Origin: an uncultured Bacilli bacterium
Lineage (GTDB): Bacteria > Bacillota_I > Bacilli_A > RF39 > UBA660
NCBI GenBank assembly: GCA_934120015.1
Contig: CAKOTD010000015.1
Span: 1 to 33,356, forward strand
Direction: 5' to 3'
Length of the DNA stretch: 33,356 nucleotides
Every line of letters begins with the position of its first letter. Position 1 is the first letter of the stretch. Shown piece by piece: positions 9,703 to 16,837 of the stretch. Below the pieces are notes generated by a model that was given only the letters and a program-made list of their open reading frames with translations, did no database searches and was not told where the DNA came from. A program made the translations under genes and the position numbers.

Positions 9703-10007
9703 AATTTAATAAATTCATTATTTAACATCTGGTATTTTTCAGCTATTTTATTTTCATCTGCTTTTTCTATTTCATACCAGCCCTTCCTAAACATCAGTTC
9801 AAACACATCTCTTTGCAATTTAGAGATATTATCAAACATAATTCGAAACTCCTTATATAAACACTCATTGCTTACTTCTGTTAGTGAAATAGAATAATTT
9901 TTCTCTAGCTCTTTTAATGTACTAAGTAAAGAATTACTATAATCTCTATCATTAAATTGTTTCCCAGCCGGAACCTCTACCTTTTGATTCTTAATTTTAT
10001 TATTCAT
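9696..10007 (-). CDS. CotF-family (Coat F domain) spore coat-like protein
   Basis: 103-aa soluble helical protein. The stretch FNDRDYSNSLLSTLKELEKN, then NECLYKEFRIMF, and the terminal LQRDVFELMFRKGWYEIEKA match the Coat F pattern: a two-helix core ending in a phenylalanine-rich turn and GWY. In Bacillus, CotF is a processed coat protein; in other Firmicutes these ferritin-like proteins are also found outside coats. The start ATG at 10005-10007 follows GGAGG at the right distance; an ATG 12 nt upstream would sit on that GGAGG. It overlaps the upstream 75-aa gene by 8 nt, so translation is likely coupled. If the genome lacks Spo0A and sigma factors E, F, G and K, the coat role would be wrong. 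Confidence 0.75.
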   Translation of the reverse strand: MNNKIKNQKVEVPAGKQFNDRDYSNSLLSTLKELEKNYSISLTEVSNECLYKEFRIMFDNISKLQRDVFELMFRKGWYEIEKADENKIAEKYQMLNNEFIKLD

Positions 10008-10227
10008 TGCAACCTCCATTTTTTAATATATTAAGTACTTTACACATATTATCATTAAATAGATTAACAGCTTGACCTAATATATCTTTTATTTCATTAT
10101 CGAGTGTATTATTCATAGCATTATATGCACATTTATATGCGCCATAATTCCAATTAAACATATCACTTAAATAATCTAAATCTTTAGAACTAACAACATT
10201 TGGTACTACTTCATATTTTTCATCCAT
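10000..10227 (-). CDS. small coat-associated-like protein, partner of CotF-type gene
   Basis: 75-aa acidic helical protein with good AGGAGG ribosome binding site. It carries SSKDLDYLSDMFNWNYGAYK and ends NILKNGGCNE. Small proteins with a DLDYLSDMFNWN-like segment often precede Coat F genes in clostridia and related groups, from general familiarity rather than a search. It probably packs with the CotF-like protein encoded immediately downstream, to which it is coupled by an 8-nt overlap. No catalytic motif is visible. Confidence 0.7.
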   Translation of the reverse strand: MDEKYEVVPNVVSSKDLDYLSDMFNWNYGAYKCAYNAMNNTLDNEIKDILGQAVNLFNDNMCKVLNILKNGGCNE

Positions 10228-10475
10228 AATCTATCCTCCTATAACATAATGAAACAAAAAAATTTTTTTATACAATTTTTATACAAATATGTCATAATTT
10301 TTATGAAACATCAAAATGAGTTTAAAAAATAAATAAAGATTTATCTAATTACACTTTTTCGAACATAATAATTTTATACATACAATAGTTTAAATAACAG
10401 GTTGGTCATAATATTGACATTTTGGAGCAAAAAATCATTTAATTTTAGATAAAAAATAAATATTGACAAAAAACA
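10228..10475. other. intergenic region between coat pair and cassette copy 1
   Basis: Very AT-rich divergent intergenic region with no convincing ORF. ATATTGACAT (10411) and ATATTGACAAA (10461 region) recur 50 bp apart on the plus strand. The first is followed by TTTGGAGC, resembling an abandoned ribosome binding site. No clear sigma-A promoter for the coat pair was found on the minus strand, which would fit a sporulation sigma factor but does not prove it. Confidence 0.4.
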
Positions 10476-10484
10476 TGTTATAAT
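10476..10484 (+). promoter_or_regulatory. extended -10 promoter of cassette copy 1
   Basis: TGTTATAAT, an extended -10, lies 16 nt before the GGAGG of the YRAIS gene. A TTGACA at 10463-10468 is too close (10 bp) to this -10 and would pair only with TATAGT at 10488-10493 at 19 bp. Copy 2 has the same TGTTATA core. Confidence 0.5.
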
Positions 10485-10507
10485 TGTTATAGTACTGGAG
10501 GTTAAAC

Positions 10508-11094
10508 ATGGAATTATATGATGCAAAAAATATGCCACTTTCTAGTGATCCTAAGCTTCGACTAGCACAAGAAAGGTTTGCTAGAGGTGAACGTTTTTCA
10601 ACTTTATTTGGTCATGATCAATATAAGATAAAAAAAGAACTCGGCAAATACCAATGTAAATCAAATTATTGTTATAGGGCAATATCTAAAGAAACTTATG
10701 AAATATATAAAAATTCGGGATTTATAAGTGATAACAGACCAAATGCAAAGGAATATATGGAGTCTGTTGATGAAAATGGAAAAACTTTTAATAATAATTC
10801 AGGAATTGATTGGTATTTAGGAGGAGCTGCTCCAGATGTGAAATATGGAATGATTGTAATAGAATGTCCTGCAGATATAAACTATTTTCAACCCGCAATA
10901 GATAATGGGTGTGGCATGACGATTGATCCAACTGTTAGGCATATGAAATCATCTCCTAAAAAAAATCCAATTCCATTTTCTATGATAACTAATGTTTTTG
11001 ATTATAATAAAATTAAAGAACAGGCAAAGGCTGAATTTGATGCTGCAAGGCAACAAGAAATGGCAAAAATGTCACAGTTAAGAAAACAACAACT
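10508..11094 (+). repeat. long direct repeat, part A, copy 1 (pairs with 20809-21395)
   Basis: Gap-free alignment at a constant offset of 10301 bp with high nucleotide identity, covering most of the YRAIS gene. Ends at the AGAAAACAACAACTA junction. Confidence 0.85.
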
Positions 11095-11152
11095 AATGAG
11101 TTTAAATCAATCAACTCTTACTGATGATAATGTTGTTGGGAAAGTGAGATAA
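10508..11152 (+). CDS. cassette copy 1: YRAIS-domain protein, possible ADP-ribosyltransferase-like fold
   Basis: 214-aa soluble protein after a good CTGGAGG site. It is about 87 percent identical by eye to the protein at 20809-21465 over its first 195 residues. Conserved parts: KYQCKSNYCYRAISKETY (residues 47-64), GFISDNRP, WYLGGAAP, YGMIVIECPADINYFQPA (113-130) and TVRHMKSSP. An opening YRxxS, then ExY...G.I and a strand ending in IE, resembles how many small ADP-ribosyltransferase and polymorphic-toxin domains begin, but I cannot place a complete R-S-E triad. The C-terminus is a charged helix (KAEFDAARQQEMAKMSQLRK). No signal peptide is seen. Partners are the 115-aa and 87-aa genes downstream. 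Function unknown; effector, toxin or defence roles are all inference. Confidence 0.85.
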   Translation: MELYDAKNMPLSSDPKLRLAQERFARGERFSTLFGHDQYKIKKELGKYQCKSNYCYRAISKETYEIYKNSGFISDNRPNAKEYMESVDENGKTFNNNSGIDWYLGGAAPDVKYGMIVIECPADINYFQPAIDNGCGMTIDPTVRHMKSSPKKNPIPFSMITNVFDYNKIKEQAKAEFDAARQQEMAKMSQLRKQQLMSLNQSTLTDDNVVGKVR

Positions 11153-11157
11153 CTTCT

Positions 11158-11505
11158 ATGGCATTAGATAGTATATATAAATTTAGAGAAGTAAAAAAAG
11201 CAACTGAAGTAAAACCACAACATGATGTAAAGGATATGAAAAAATTAATTGATTCATTACCAACAATGGATATAGATCAAGAATGGGTTAAAGAACACGA
11301 AGCAAAGGAAAATAATTTTTCTACACCAACTCAAAAAAGTGAAGATGAACAAGCAATAGATGATATTCTTGCTAAATTTAAAAAAATCAGAGAATCAAAT
11401 AACAATATGAGATCACGAATGAGAAAAAAACAACTATCCCCTTTACAGCAATTTCAAGAAACAAAGCAATGGATTGATAGTATGACAGGAGGTAAATCCA
11501 GATGA
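11158..11505 (+). CDS. cassette copy 1: 115-aa charged helical protein
   Basis: Small soluble, strongly charged, mostly helical protein starting 5 nt after the YRAIS gene with only a weak GTGAG site. No known motif: the N-half carries MKKLIDSLPTMDIDQEW, and the C-terminus LQQFQETKQWIDSMTGGKSR is shared with the C-terminus of the copy-2 YRAIS protein at 20809-21465. The gene as such is missing from copy 2, where a 341-bp deletion appears to have fused its tail to the YRAIS gene. It overlaps the next gene by 4 nt (ATGA). A partner or adaptor role is plausible from the arrangement only. Confidence 0.75.
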   Translation: MALDSIYKFREVKKATEVKPQHDVKDMKKLIDSLPTMDIDQEWVKEHEAKENNFSTPTQKSEDEQAIDDILAKFKKIRESNNNMRSRMRKKQLSPLQQFQETKQWIDSMTGGKSR

Positions 11506-11765
11506 GTGAAGAAATGAAAAATGCTTATATGCAGTTAGATATTAATGATAAAAGAAATCAATTAAGTGATGAATTACTAATAATATTTGAATTGATTAAA
11601 GGATATGAGAAAGCTAAAGGAATTAATCCTGTTACACAAGTAAAGAATTATGATATCGTAAATGATAAGAATTTAAATGAAGATGAAATATTAACATTTT
11701 TCTATGAGGATATTTACAATATACAACAAGAACTAATAACTCTGTTAAGTACAATTCAAAGATAA
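11422..11765 (+). repeat. long direct repeat, part B, copy 1 (pairs with 21382-21725)
   Basis: Near-identical to 21382-21725 at an offset of 9960 bp. The 341-bp difference from the part-A offset marks the indel between the copies. Confidence 0.85.
11502..11765 (+). CDS. cassette copy 1: conserved 87-aa helical protein
   Basis: Acidic helical protein beginning MSEEMKNAYMQLDINDKRNQ, with GGAGG 9 nt before the ATG. Its paralogue at 21462-21725 differs at about nine residues. Internal NYDxxNDKNLNEDEILTFFYED is the most conserved block. No membrane segment and no catalytic motif. It follows the YRAIS or 115-aa gene with a 4-nt ATGA overlap in both loci, so it is translationally coupled and probably works with that protein (immunity, chaperone or complex partner). 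Family not recognised. Confidence 0.85.
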   Translation: MSEEMKNAYMQLDINDKRNQLSDELLIIFELIKGYEKAKGINPVTQVKNYDIVNDKNLNEDEILTFFYEDIYNIQQELITLLSTIQR

Positions 11766-11777
11766 ATTTTAGTTACA

Positions 11778-11808
11778 AAGCCTAATTCAAAAGGCTTGTT
11801 TTTTTTTA
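11778..11808 (+). terminator. terminator of cassette copy 1
   Basis: AAGCCT / AGGCTT hairpin with an 8-nt loop followed by GTTTTTTTT. Confidence 0.9.
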
Positions 11809-11899
11809 TGTTTAACTATTTATCATCTATGTTTTTAAATTTAGCTGAAAAGCTAAATAAAATTCCTTATTTATAAAGAAATTAAGCAATGACATTTGT

Positions 11900-11935
11900 A
11901 AAAACAGAAACAAATAATTAACCTAATTGCATTTG
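11900..11935 (-). terminator. possible terminator after membrane-protein operon
   Basis: Right after the stop at 11936, the minus strand forms CAAAT-AATTA / TAATT-ATTTG with a small bulge, then TTTCTGTTTTT. Bulged and with a broken T tract, so only moderate. Confidence 0.45.
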
Positions 11936-12796
11936 TTAGTATGTTTTCTTATTTAGCCATTCAGTTGCTTTTATAATCATATATAAACTTATAATAATTA
12001 TTACTAGTGCTATTACCCCACCTGTTGCCATTATCATTATTTCAAAAAAATCTTTGTCTCCATTACCAAATGTTGATATAAGAACAATTTCTAATGATAT
12101 TAAAGATATTAAAGAAGTAACAACATTTATCACTTTAGATGCAGATATTAGAGGACTCTTATAGGTTCTATACTTTATTAAATTATATATTGATATAAAC
12201 ATTAAATAAAAGGTATAAACTGCAACTGTTATTGCAATCCAATCAGGATAGATTATTATTATCTTTTGGTTAATTATTATTAAAATAATCATAGTTAATA
12301 CTATATTTGTAAATAGCAATATAACACCTGTATTTCTATATTTTAGATATTCATCTTCTAAATTAGTATCATCTCTTAGTTCTTGTCTTGCTATATTAGA
12401 ACGTATTATAGTTAGTAATATATAATATAAAGCAAATGAAATAAACCAAACAGATTTAAATATAATTCCAGATAATAATTTGAATAAGGCATATATTATA
12501 TTAAGTGTTAATGATATAAATAATGAACTTTTATATCTTAATTTATGATTATTCATATAAGTACTTAAGTATTTATTGCCAGCAATAATACTTAAAATTC
12601 TATTTTTCAGTATATGGTATAATTTTATACATATTACAACAAGAAAATAAGTCATTATTAGATATAAAAAATAAGATATAGTTGTGCCAAATCCATCAAA
12701 ATATATAAGATATATAAGTGAAAATACAATAGTGAATAGCCCTATTATTAAAACTCTATTTGTAGGATATAAAAACTTTTTAATTTTCTTTTTCAT
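11936..12796 (-). CDS. polytopic membrane protein, unknown function
   Basis: 286 aa, with about eight hydrophobic segments (roughly residues 14-32, 39-60, 90-110, 112-132, 156-176, 182-205, 218-242, 252-276) and a basic N-terminus, so an integral cytoplasmic-membrane protein. A charged loop RQELRDDTNLEDEYLKYR lies between segments 4 and 5. No transporter signature or Walker motif is seen. GAGGT precedes the ATG. It is the last gene of a three-gene unit divergent from a TetR regulator, a context usual for efflux or stress-response membrane proteins; that role is inferred, not shown. Confidence 0.8.
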   Translation of the reverse strand: MKKKIKKFLYPTNRVLIIGLFTIVFSLIYLIYFDGFGTTISYFLYLIMTYFLVVICIKLYHILKNRILSIIAGNKYLSTYMNNHKLRYKSSLFISLTLNIIYALFKLLSGIIFKSVWFISFALYYILLTIIRSNIARQELRDDTNLEDEYLKYRNTGVILLFTNIVLTMIILIIINQKIIIIYPDWIAITVAVYTFYLMFISIYNLIKYRTYKSPLISASKVINVVTSLISLISLEIVLISTFGNGDKDFFEIMIMATGGVIALVIIIISLYMIIKATEWLNKKTY

Positions 12797-12844
12797 AATT
12801 TACCTCAAAAAATAGGAACTAGTAATATAGTTCCCAATTATTCC

Positions 12845-13243
12845 TTATTTATTTCCTTTAATGTAAGAATAAATAGGATAATTTAATACACAAACTACTA
12901 AACCAACAACTCCTGTAATTAAACCAATTATCATGTCAGTTTTACTTACAGTTTCAACCATTATTTTACTCATACCAAATCCCATGGTTAAAGCTCCAAT
13001 TATACCTATTATCCAAGTTGCAACTATTCCCCAATCAGTTTGTCTTTTAATTTTTTTATTCTTAGGATGCCCTTTTCTATACACAGGTATAATGCAAAGT
13101 AAAATAACAAAACCTATCGTTGCTACAATAATTCCGCCTATTAGCGTATTCCATTCTTGAATAAGTCCCATACACATCCCAATTGCAAAAACAATACCTC
13201 CAATAGCTCCTAATATAATTTCTAATAAAGTTTCTTTTTTCAT
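12845..13243 (-). CDS. small four-segment membrane protein, unknown function
   Basis: 132 aa with four hydrophobic helices arranged as two similar hairpins. Each contains a GMCMG/MGFGMS-type turn and ends in a NYPIY or CIIPVY-like segment, so the protein may be an internal duplication. The central loop HPKNKKIKRQ is strongly basic. I start it at the ATG at 13241-13243 because AAGGAG lies 9 nt upstream; the ATG 9 nt earlier touches that site. Second gene of the TetR-divergent unit. Function unknown. Confidence 0.75.
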   Translation of the reverse strand: MKKETLLEIILGAIGGIVFAIGMCMGLIQEWNTLIGGIIVATIGFVILLCIIPVYRKGHPKNKKIKRQTDWGIVATWIIGIIGALTMGFGMSKIMVETVSKTDMIIGLITGVVGLVVCVLNYPIYSYIKGNK

Positions 13244-13256
13244 CTTTACCATCTCC

Positions 13257-13463
13257 TTATTTATTTTTTAACTTTTCTTGTTCTTCTTTTATTCTTTTTT
13301 TTGCCTCTTCAACTGTTTCTCCATCGTGAGTTAAGTATTGATCAACAAATTTATCTTCAATTTTTTTATAACTATTAACTACTACACTTTCAATTTTTTT
13401 GTACCCGTTCACAATAGAATCAGCAACTTTTTGTTCGGTCTTAATAATTTTTGATTTTGCCAA
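13257..13463 (-). CDS. 68-aa amphipathic helical protein, TTG start
   Basis: The start is TTG at 13461-13463, directly after a very strong GGGGGTGAT site. Longer in-frame extensions run through the divergent promoter and the TetR gene and are not credible. The protein MAKSKIIKTEQKVADSIVNG... contains two similar segments, VNGYKKIESVV and VNSYKKIEDKF, then DQYLTHDGETVEEAKKRIKE and a lysine-rich tail. It is soluble or peripherally attached. First gene of the operon, closest to the operator, so most tightly tied to TetR control. Function unknown. Confidence 0.75.
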   Translation of the reverse strand: MAKSKIIKTEQKVADSIVNGYKKIESVVVNSYKKIEDKFVDQYLTHDGETVEEAKKRIKEEQEKLKNK

Positions 13464-13505
13464 AATATCACCCCCAAAGGACACTTGTTTTTTTGATACG
13501 ATTAT

Positions 13506-13534
13506 ATTATAATCTAGACAGATGTCTAATTCAA
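13506..13534 (-). promoter_or_regulatory. promoter with TetR-type operator inside the spacer
   Basis: The minus strand reads TTGAAT, 17-bp spacer, TATAAT. The spacer contains the perfect palindrome TAGACA-GA-TGTCTA (13515-13528). It lies between the 68-aa gene and the divergent TetR gene, the classical position for repressor occlusion of RNA polymerase. Confidence 0.8.
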
Positions 13535-13578
13535 TCAACAGATATGTTAAAAATGTCCAAATAATGGAGGCTAATAAA

Positions 13579-14118
13579 ATGAATACGGTTAATAATAAAA
13601 GAAAAAAAGAATCAAAAGAAAAAATAGAAAAAGCGTTTATTGAATTATTACAAACAAAAGAAATAAATGAAATCAATATCACTGATTTAGTAAAAAAAGC
13701 TAAAATTAATCGTTCAACCTTTTATGTTAATTATCTCGATATATATGATTTAGCTGATCAAATAAAAGAAAAAATGTTTTATGATTTATTAGAATTATAC
13801 AAGGAAGAAACAATAAAAAAAGAACACTCTTATAATTATCTAAAATTGTTTACCCATATAAAAGATAATCAAATATATTATAAAACTCTATTTAAATTGA
13901 ATTTTGATTTTATGAGTTATTATGATAATCATTTAGAAGAATCAGATATGATAAAATATTATGGTACTACTAAAAATATGGAATATCATATAGAATTCTT
14001 TAAGGCAGGCATGTCAGCTATTATAAAGAAATGGCTACTAAATAATTGTAAAGAAAGTCCAGAAGAAATGATAGAGATACTTGATTCTGAATATAAAGGA
14101 AAAAAAATTGAAAATTAA
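13579..14118 (+). CDS. TetR/AcrR-family transcriptional regulator
   Basis: 179-aa repressor. The N-terminal helix-turn-helix is typical: KIEKAFIELLQTKEINEINI, then TDLVKKAKINRSTFYVNY (about residues 15-55), and DIYDLADQIKE. The C-terminal ligand/dimerisation domain ends in FFKAGMSAIIKKWLLNNCKE, which resembles the C-terminal pattern of the DhaS/TetR_C-type regulators. The ATG at 13579 follows GGAGG by eight bases; an upstream in-frame ATG at 13522 lies inside the operator region and is rejected. It most likely binds the palindrome at 13515-13528 and represses the leftward three-gene membrane operon and itself. The ligand is unknown. Confidence 0.9.
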   Translation: MNTVNNKRKKESKEKIEKAFIELLQTKEINEINITDLVKKAKINRSTFYVNYLDIYDLADQIKEKMFYDLLELYKEETIKKEHSYNYLKLFTHIKDNQIYYKTLFKLNFDFMSYYDNHLEESDMIKYYGTTKNMEYHIEFFKAGMSAIIKKWLLNNCKESPEEMIEILDSEYKGKKIEN

Positions 14119-14148
14119 AATACAATCATATGAGTACATTTCAATTTT
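14104..14148 (+). terminator. long-loop inverted repeat at the end of tetR
   Basis: AAAATTGAAA (14104-14113) and TTTCAATTTT (14139-14148) are perfect 10-bp arms with a 25-nt loop. The first arm overlaps the tetR stop region. No long T tract follows, so this is a weak terminator candidate. Confidence 0.4.
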
Positions 14149-14434
14149 ACTTATCAATTTGATCATTAATGTTACATCGATACAACGATTCTACTGGAAC
14201 AAATAAACAATAGGTTACAATCTTTACTATCTTTCTCAGACTTCAATAAGTAATATTGAGAACTTTGTTATCTCATAGTACAATATTGATGGAGTTACAC
14301 TCATTTTAAGTGATATTTATGTGATAATTAGTATAGATATCAATAAAGTTATTACAAAAGAATTATAGAAAGATATATCTAAATATTGTATAACTTTATT
14401 AGTAATTATCTTTACAGAAAACAGGAGGTAAAAA
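14149..14434. other. intergenic region before the ATPase gene
   Basis: No ORF with a ribosome binding site is seen. Near the right end AATAAAGTTAT (14342-14352) and ATAACTTTATT (14390-14400) form an 11-bp perfect inverted repeat with a 37-nt loop upstream of the ATPase gene. Otherwise featureless AT-rich sequence; no clear -35/-10 pair was found. Confidence 0.4.
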
Positions 14435-15301
14435 ATGGTTTATTTAAAAAATTTTACTTTATTAGATGAACATCAAGAACATAATATAGTGCGTTACGAA
14501 GAAATAAGAAAAATATTTAATAATTATTATCCTCTGAATTTATTCCCAACTAAATATTTTAAACATATTGATTTTGATAAAATTACGATTTTTTATGGCG
14601 GCAATGGTTCAGGGAAAACAACACTAATAAATATCATTTCTGAAAAATTAGATGCTTCAAGAAAATCATCAATTGATAAAGGCTCATATTTTGATTTATA
14701 TGTTAAACATTGTGTTTATGAAATGTCGATTGATGAACCAACTGAAATAAAATTAATAACAAGTGATGACGTTTTTGACTATCTTTTAGATGTACGCTCA
14801 ATCAATGCTAGAGTCAATAGGCAAAAAGAAAAATTAAGTAAGGAGTATTTAGATTATAAATTTAATAAAAAAGGAGATTCATTTGACAATTATGATGAGT
14901 TAAAGGCAAGTTATGAAGCAAAGAGAAAATCGATGTCTAAATTTGTCAGAGAACGATTAGGAAATAATAATATTATAGAGTGGTCAAATGGTGAATCAGC
15001 TCTTATGTTTTGGGAAAGAGAAATAAAAGAAGATAGCATTTATATATTAGATGAGCCAGAAAATAGTTTGTCTGCAGAAAATCAATTAAAATTAAAACAA
15101 TTTATAGAAGATTCTGTTAGATTTTATAATTGTCAATTTATAATTTCTACACATTCCCCATTTCTATTAAAATTAATGGATGCTAAAATTTATGATTTAG
15201 ATCAAATTCCTGTGACCACTAAGGATTGGACAGAATTATCTAATGTTTTAGTATATTATAAATTTTTTAAAGAATATGAAAATGAATTTAATAAAAAATA
15301 G
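14435..15301 (+). CDS. RecF/ABC-like AAA ATPase (AAA_21 / COG3910 type)
   Basis: 288-aa soluble ATPase with all nucleotide-binding parts of the RecF/SMC/ABC class: Walker A GGNGSGKT (residues 55-62), a signature-like WSNGESALMFW, Walker B plus D-loop ILDEPENSLS (about 202-212) and switch histidine FIISTHSPFLL (about 235-245). The middle, with KEKLSKEYLDYKFNKK and YEAKRKSMSKF, is helical and may form a short coil. No TOPRIM or nuclease domain is fused, and no partner gene is adjacent, so it is a stand-alone ATPase rather than a classical OLD or Gabija pair. AACAGGAGG precedes the ATG. Often found in mobile or defence contexts; its role here is unknown. Confidence 0.88.
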   Translation: MVYLKNFTLLDEHQEHNIVRYEEIRKIFNNYYPLNLFPTKYFKHIDFDKITIFYGGNGSGKTTLINIISEKLDASRKSSIDKGSYFDLYVKHCVYEMSIDEPTEIKLITSDDVFDYLLDVRSINARVNRQKEKLSKEYLDYKFNKKGDSFDNYDELKASYEAKRKSMSKFVRERLGNNNIIEWSNGESALMFWEREIKEDSIYILDEPENSLSAENQLKLKQFIEDSVRFYNCQFIISTHSPFLLKLMDAKIYDLDQIPVTTKDWTELSNVLVYYKFFKEYENEFNKK

Positions 15302-15514
15302 GATAATATGGTATTCTAAGAATTGTAAATAATTTTTTATGATATTATAAACTCACTGAAAAACAACGAGATTACTAATTTTTTGAAATCGATAATAATG
15401 TGTTTATTTAGTATATAATTATAATGTAGTTGTGTTGTGATAACTACTTGTCTAATTGCTTGCACAAATTCAAAGTTTGTCGCAGGAGTTTATTTTTACA
15501 TACAATAATTGAGG

Positions 15515-15542
15515 CGTAATGATGTCATTCATTACGTTTTTT
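15515..15542 (+). terminator. rho-independent terminator
   Basis: CGTAATGA / TCATTACG, a perfect 8-bp stem with a 6-nt loop, followed by TTTTTT on the plus strand. It lies 210 bp past the ATPase stop, so either a long 3' UTR or an unannotated small RNA ends here. Confidence 0.8.
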
Positions 15543-15629
15543 GTAACAAATTTCTATGTCATCTTCAATATTGAAAGTAATCTTATAATATTTAGGCAAA
15601 TTATAAATAATAATTATACAATTTGTCAT
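15525..15629 (-). CDS. possible 34-aa micro-protein
   Basis: An ATG at 15627-15629 sits at good distance behind GGGAGGTGG, one of the best ribosome binding sites in the window. The 34-aa product starts MTNCIIIIYNLPKYYKIT, then turns acidic (IEDDIE) and ends CYKKRNE. Its last codons lie within the terminator hairpin of the opposite strand. It could be a small regulatory or toxin-like peptide, or the N-terminal remnant of a lost gene. No family recognised. Confidence 0.4.
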   Translation of the reverse strand: MTNCIIIIYNLPKYYKITFNIEDDIEICYKKRNE

Positions 15630-15862
15630 TTTGCCACCTCCCATATTAAATTAATTTATCAATTTATTTAACTAATCAAATCAAACTTGTACATACGTAT
15701 TTTTATTGCAAATTTTTGTATATTAAAACACGAACCATAAAGGCTCGAGTTTAATATCAATCTGGAGCAATAACAAAGGTTATTTAAAACTCCTAATAGT
15801 AAAAGTTGATGAACAGTTAATCACTAAAATAGTGATAATATATATTTTTATTTTTTAGAATA
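15630..15862. other. gene-poor region with two hairpins
   Basis: No supported ORF. An imperfect stem, TTAAAACACGAACC / GGCTCGAGTTTAA, lies near 15724-15754. ATCACTA / TAGTGAT (15820-15836), followed by an AT/T-rich tract, lies next to the end of the PHP gene. ATCTGGAGCAA at about 15762 repeats the sequence at the 3' end of the tRNA-Gly gene (23632-23642). Confidence 0.4.
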
Positions 15863-16831
15863 TTATTTATGTAATTTATCTAGTAATGATAGTTTTTTTA
15901 TTCTAATATTATTATTTTTACCAGTTCCTAATTCAATATCAGGTTTAACAGTTTTTCCATGGAAATCACTACCACCACTTATTAATAAACCATATCTATT
16001 TGATATTTCTAGATAATAATCCATTTCTGCTTTTGAATGACTTGAATGATATACTTCAATACCTCTTAGTCCACAACTAATCATATCTTTTAATAAAATT
16101 AAAAATTCTTTTTCTGACAACTCTAATGACTTTGGATGAGCAAGAACAGGAATACCACCACTATTTTTTATTAATTCTAAGCATTCTTGATATTGTAATC
16201 CTTTACTAGTTTGTCTTGTTTTATTATGTGCTTCTATCAAATATTTATCAAATGCATCTTGAGATGTAGTTGCATAACCATATTTAACACAAAGTTTTGC
16301 TAAATCAGGACGGCCTAAATTATGATTAGCATTAACTAATTCTTTTATATCCTCATAACTAAATCTAATTCCATAATCTCTTTTAATTTGTTCCATTATT
16401 GATAATACTGAGTTAATGCTATTATCTTTCAGATCTACCATTTTTCTATTTAATGCTACATTATTTAAATCAATACCATAACCTAAAATATGCATTCTTC
16501 CTTTATCAGCTTTTGCAGATAATTCAATACCATTAATAATTTCAATTCCACTATCTGCAATTATATCTTGATTTCTATTAACTTTTTTTATTCCTTCAAT
16601 AGTATCATGATCAGTTATAGCAAGTGTTCCAATTCTTTTATTTATGGCTAATCTTATTAATTCCTGTGGTGATAAATCACCATCTGAGTAATTGGTATGA
16701 GTATGCATGTCAATTAATTTTTTACATGGATTAATTATGTCATCAAAATACATTCTATTTAGAGTTTCTATTACTAAGTTGTTTCCGTATTCTTCCATAT
16801 CATAATAAATTTCACCAGCAGTTTTACACAT
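15863..16831 (-). CDS. PHP-domain phosphoesterase (YciV/RNase AM-like)
   Basis: 322 aa. PHP metal-binding motifs are in order: DMHTHTNYSDGDLSP (H43, H45), AITDHDTIEG (H75, D76), an NGIELSA strand, HILGYGID, PVLAHPKSLE, and GGSDFHG near the C-terminus. These place it with the TrpH/YciV subgroup, trinuclear-metal phosphoesterases that include the RNase AM 5'-3' exonuclease and nucleoside 3',5'-bisphosphate phosphatase. A 40-residue N-terminal extension precedes the first motif; the AAGGAG site supports this ATG. Last gene of the coaE-coaD-MBL-PHP unit, 6 nt after the MBL gene. Substrate not determined by sequence. Confidence 0.88.
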   Translation of the reverse strand: MCKTAGEIYYDMEEYGNNLVIETLNRMYFDDIINPCKKLIDMHTHTNYSDGDLSPQELIRLAINKRIGTLAITDHDTIEGIKKVNRNQDIIADSGIEIINGIELSAKADKGRMHILGYGIDLNNVALNRKMVDLKDNSINSVLSIMEQIKRDYGIRFSYEDIKELVNANHNLGRPDLAKLCVKYGYATTSQDAFDKYLIEAHNKTRQTSKGLQYQECLELIKNSGGIPVLAHPKSLELSEKEFLILLKDMISCGLRGIEVYHSSHSKAEMDYYLEISNRYGLLISGGSDFHGKTVKPDIELGTGKNNNIRIKKLSLLDKLHK

Positions 16832-16837
16832 AATTTA

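Noticed and set aside
13464..13682. N-terminal extension of the 68-aa gene to 141 aa
   Set aside because: It would read antisense through the TetR gene and the operator. The TTG behind GGGGGTGAT is a far better start.
14435..15301. OLD-family or Gabija GajA nuclease
   Set aside because: No TOPRIM domain after the ATPase part and no GajB-like helicase next to it.
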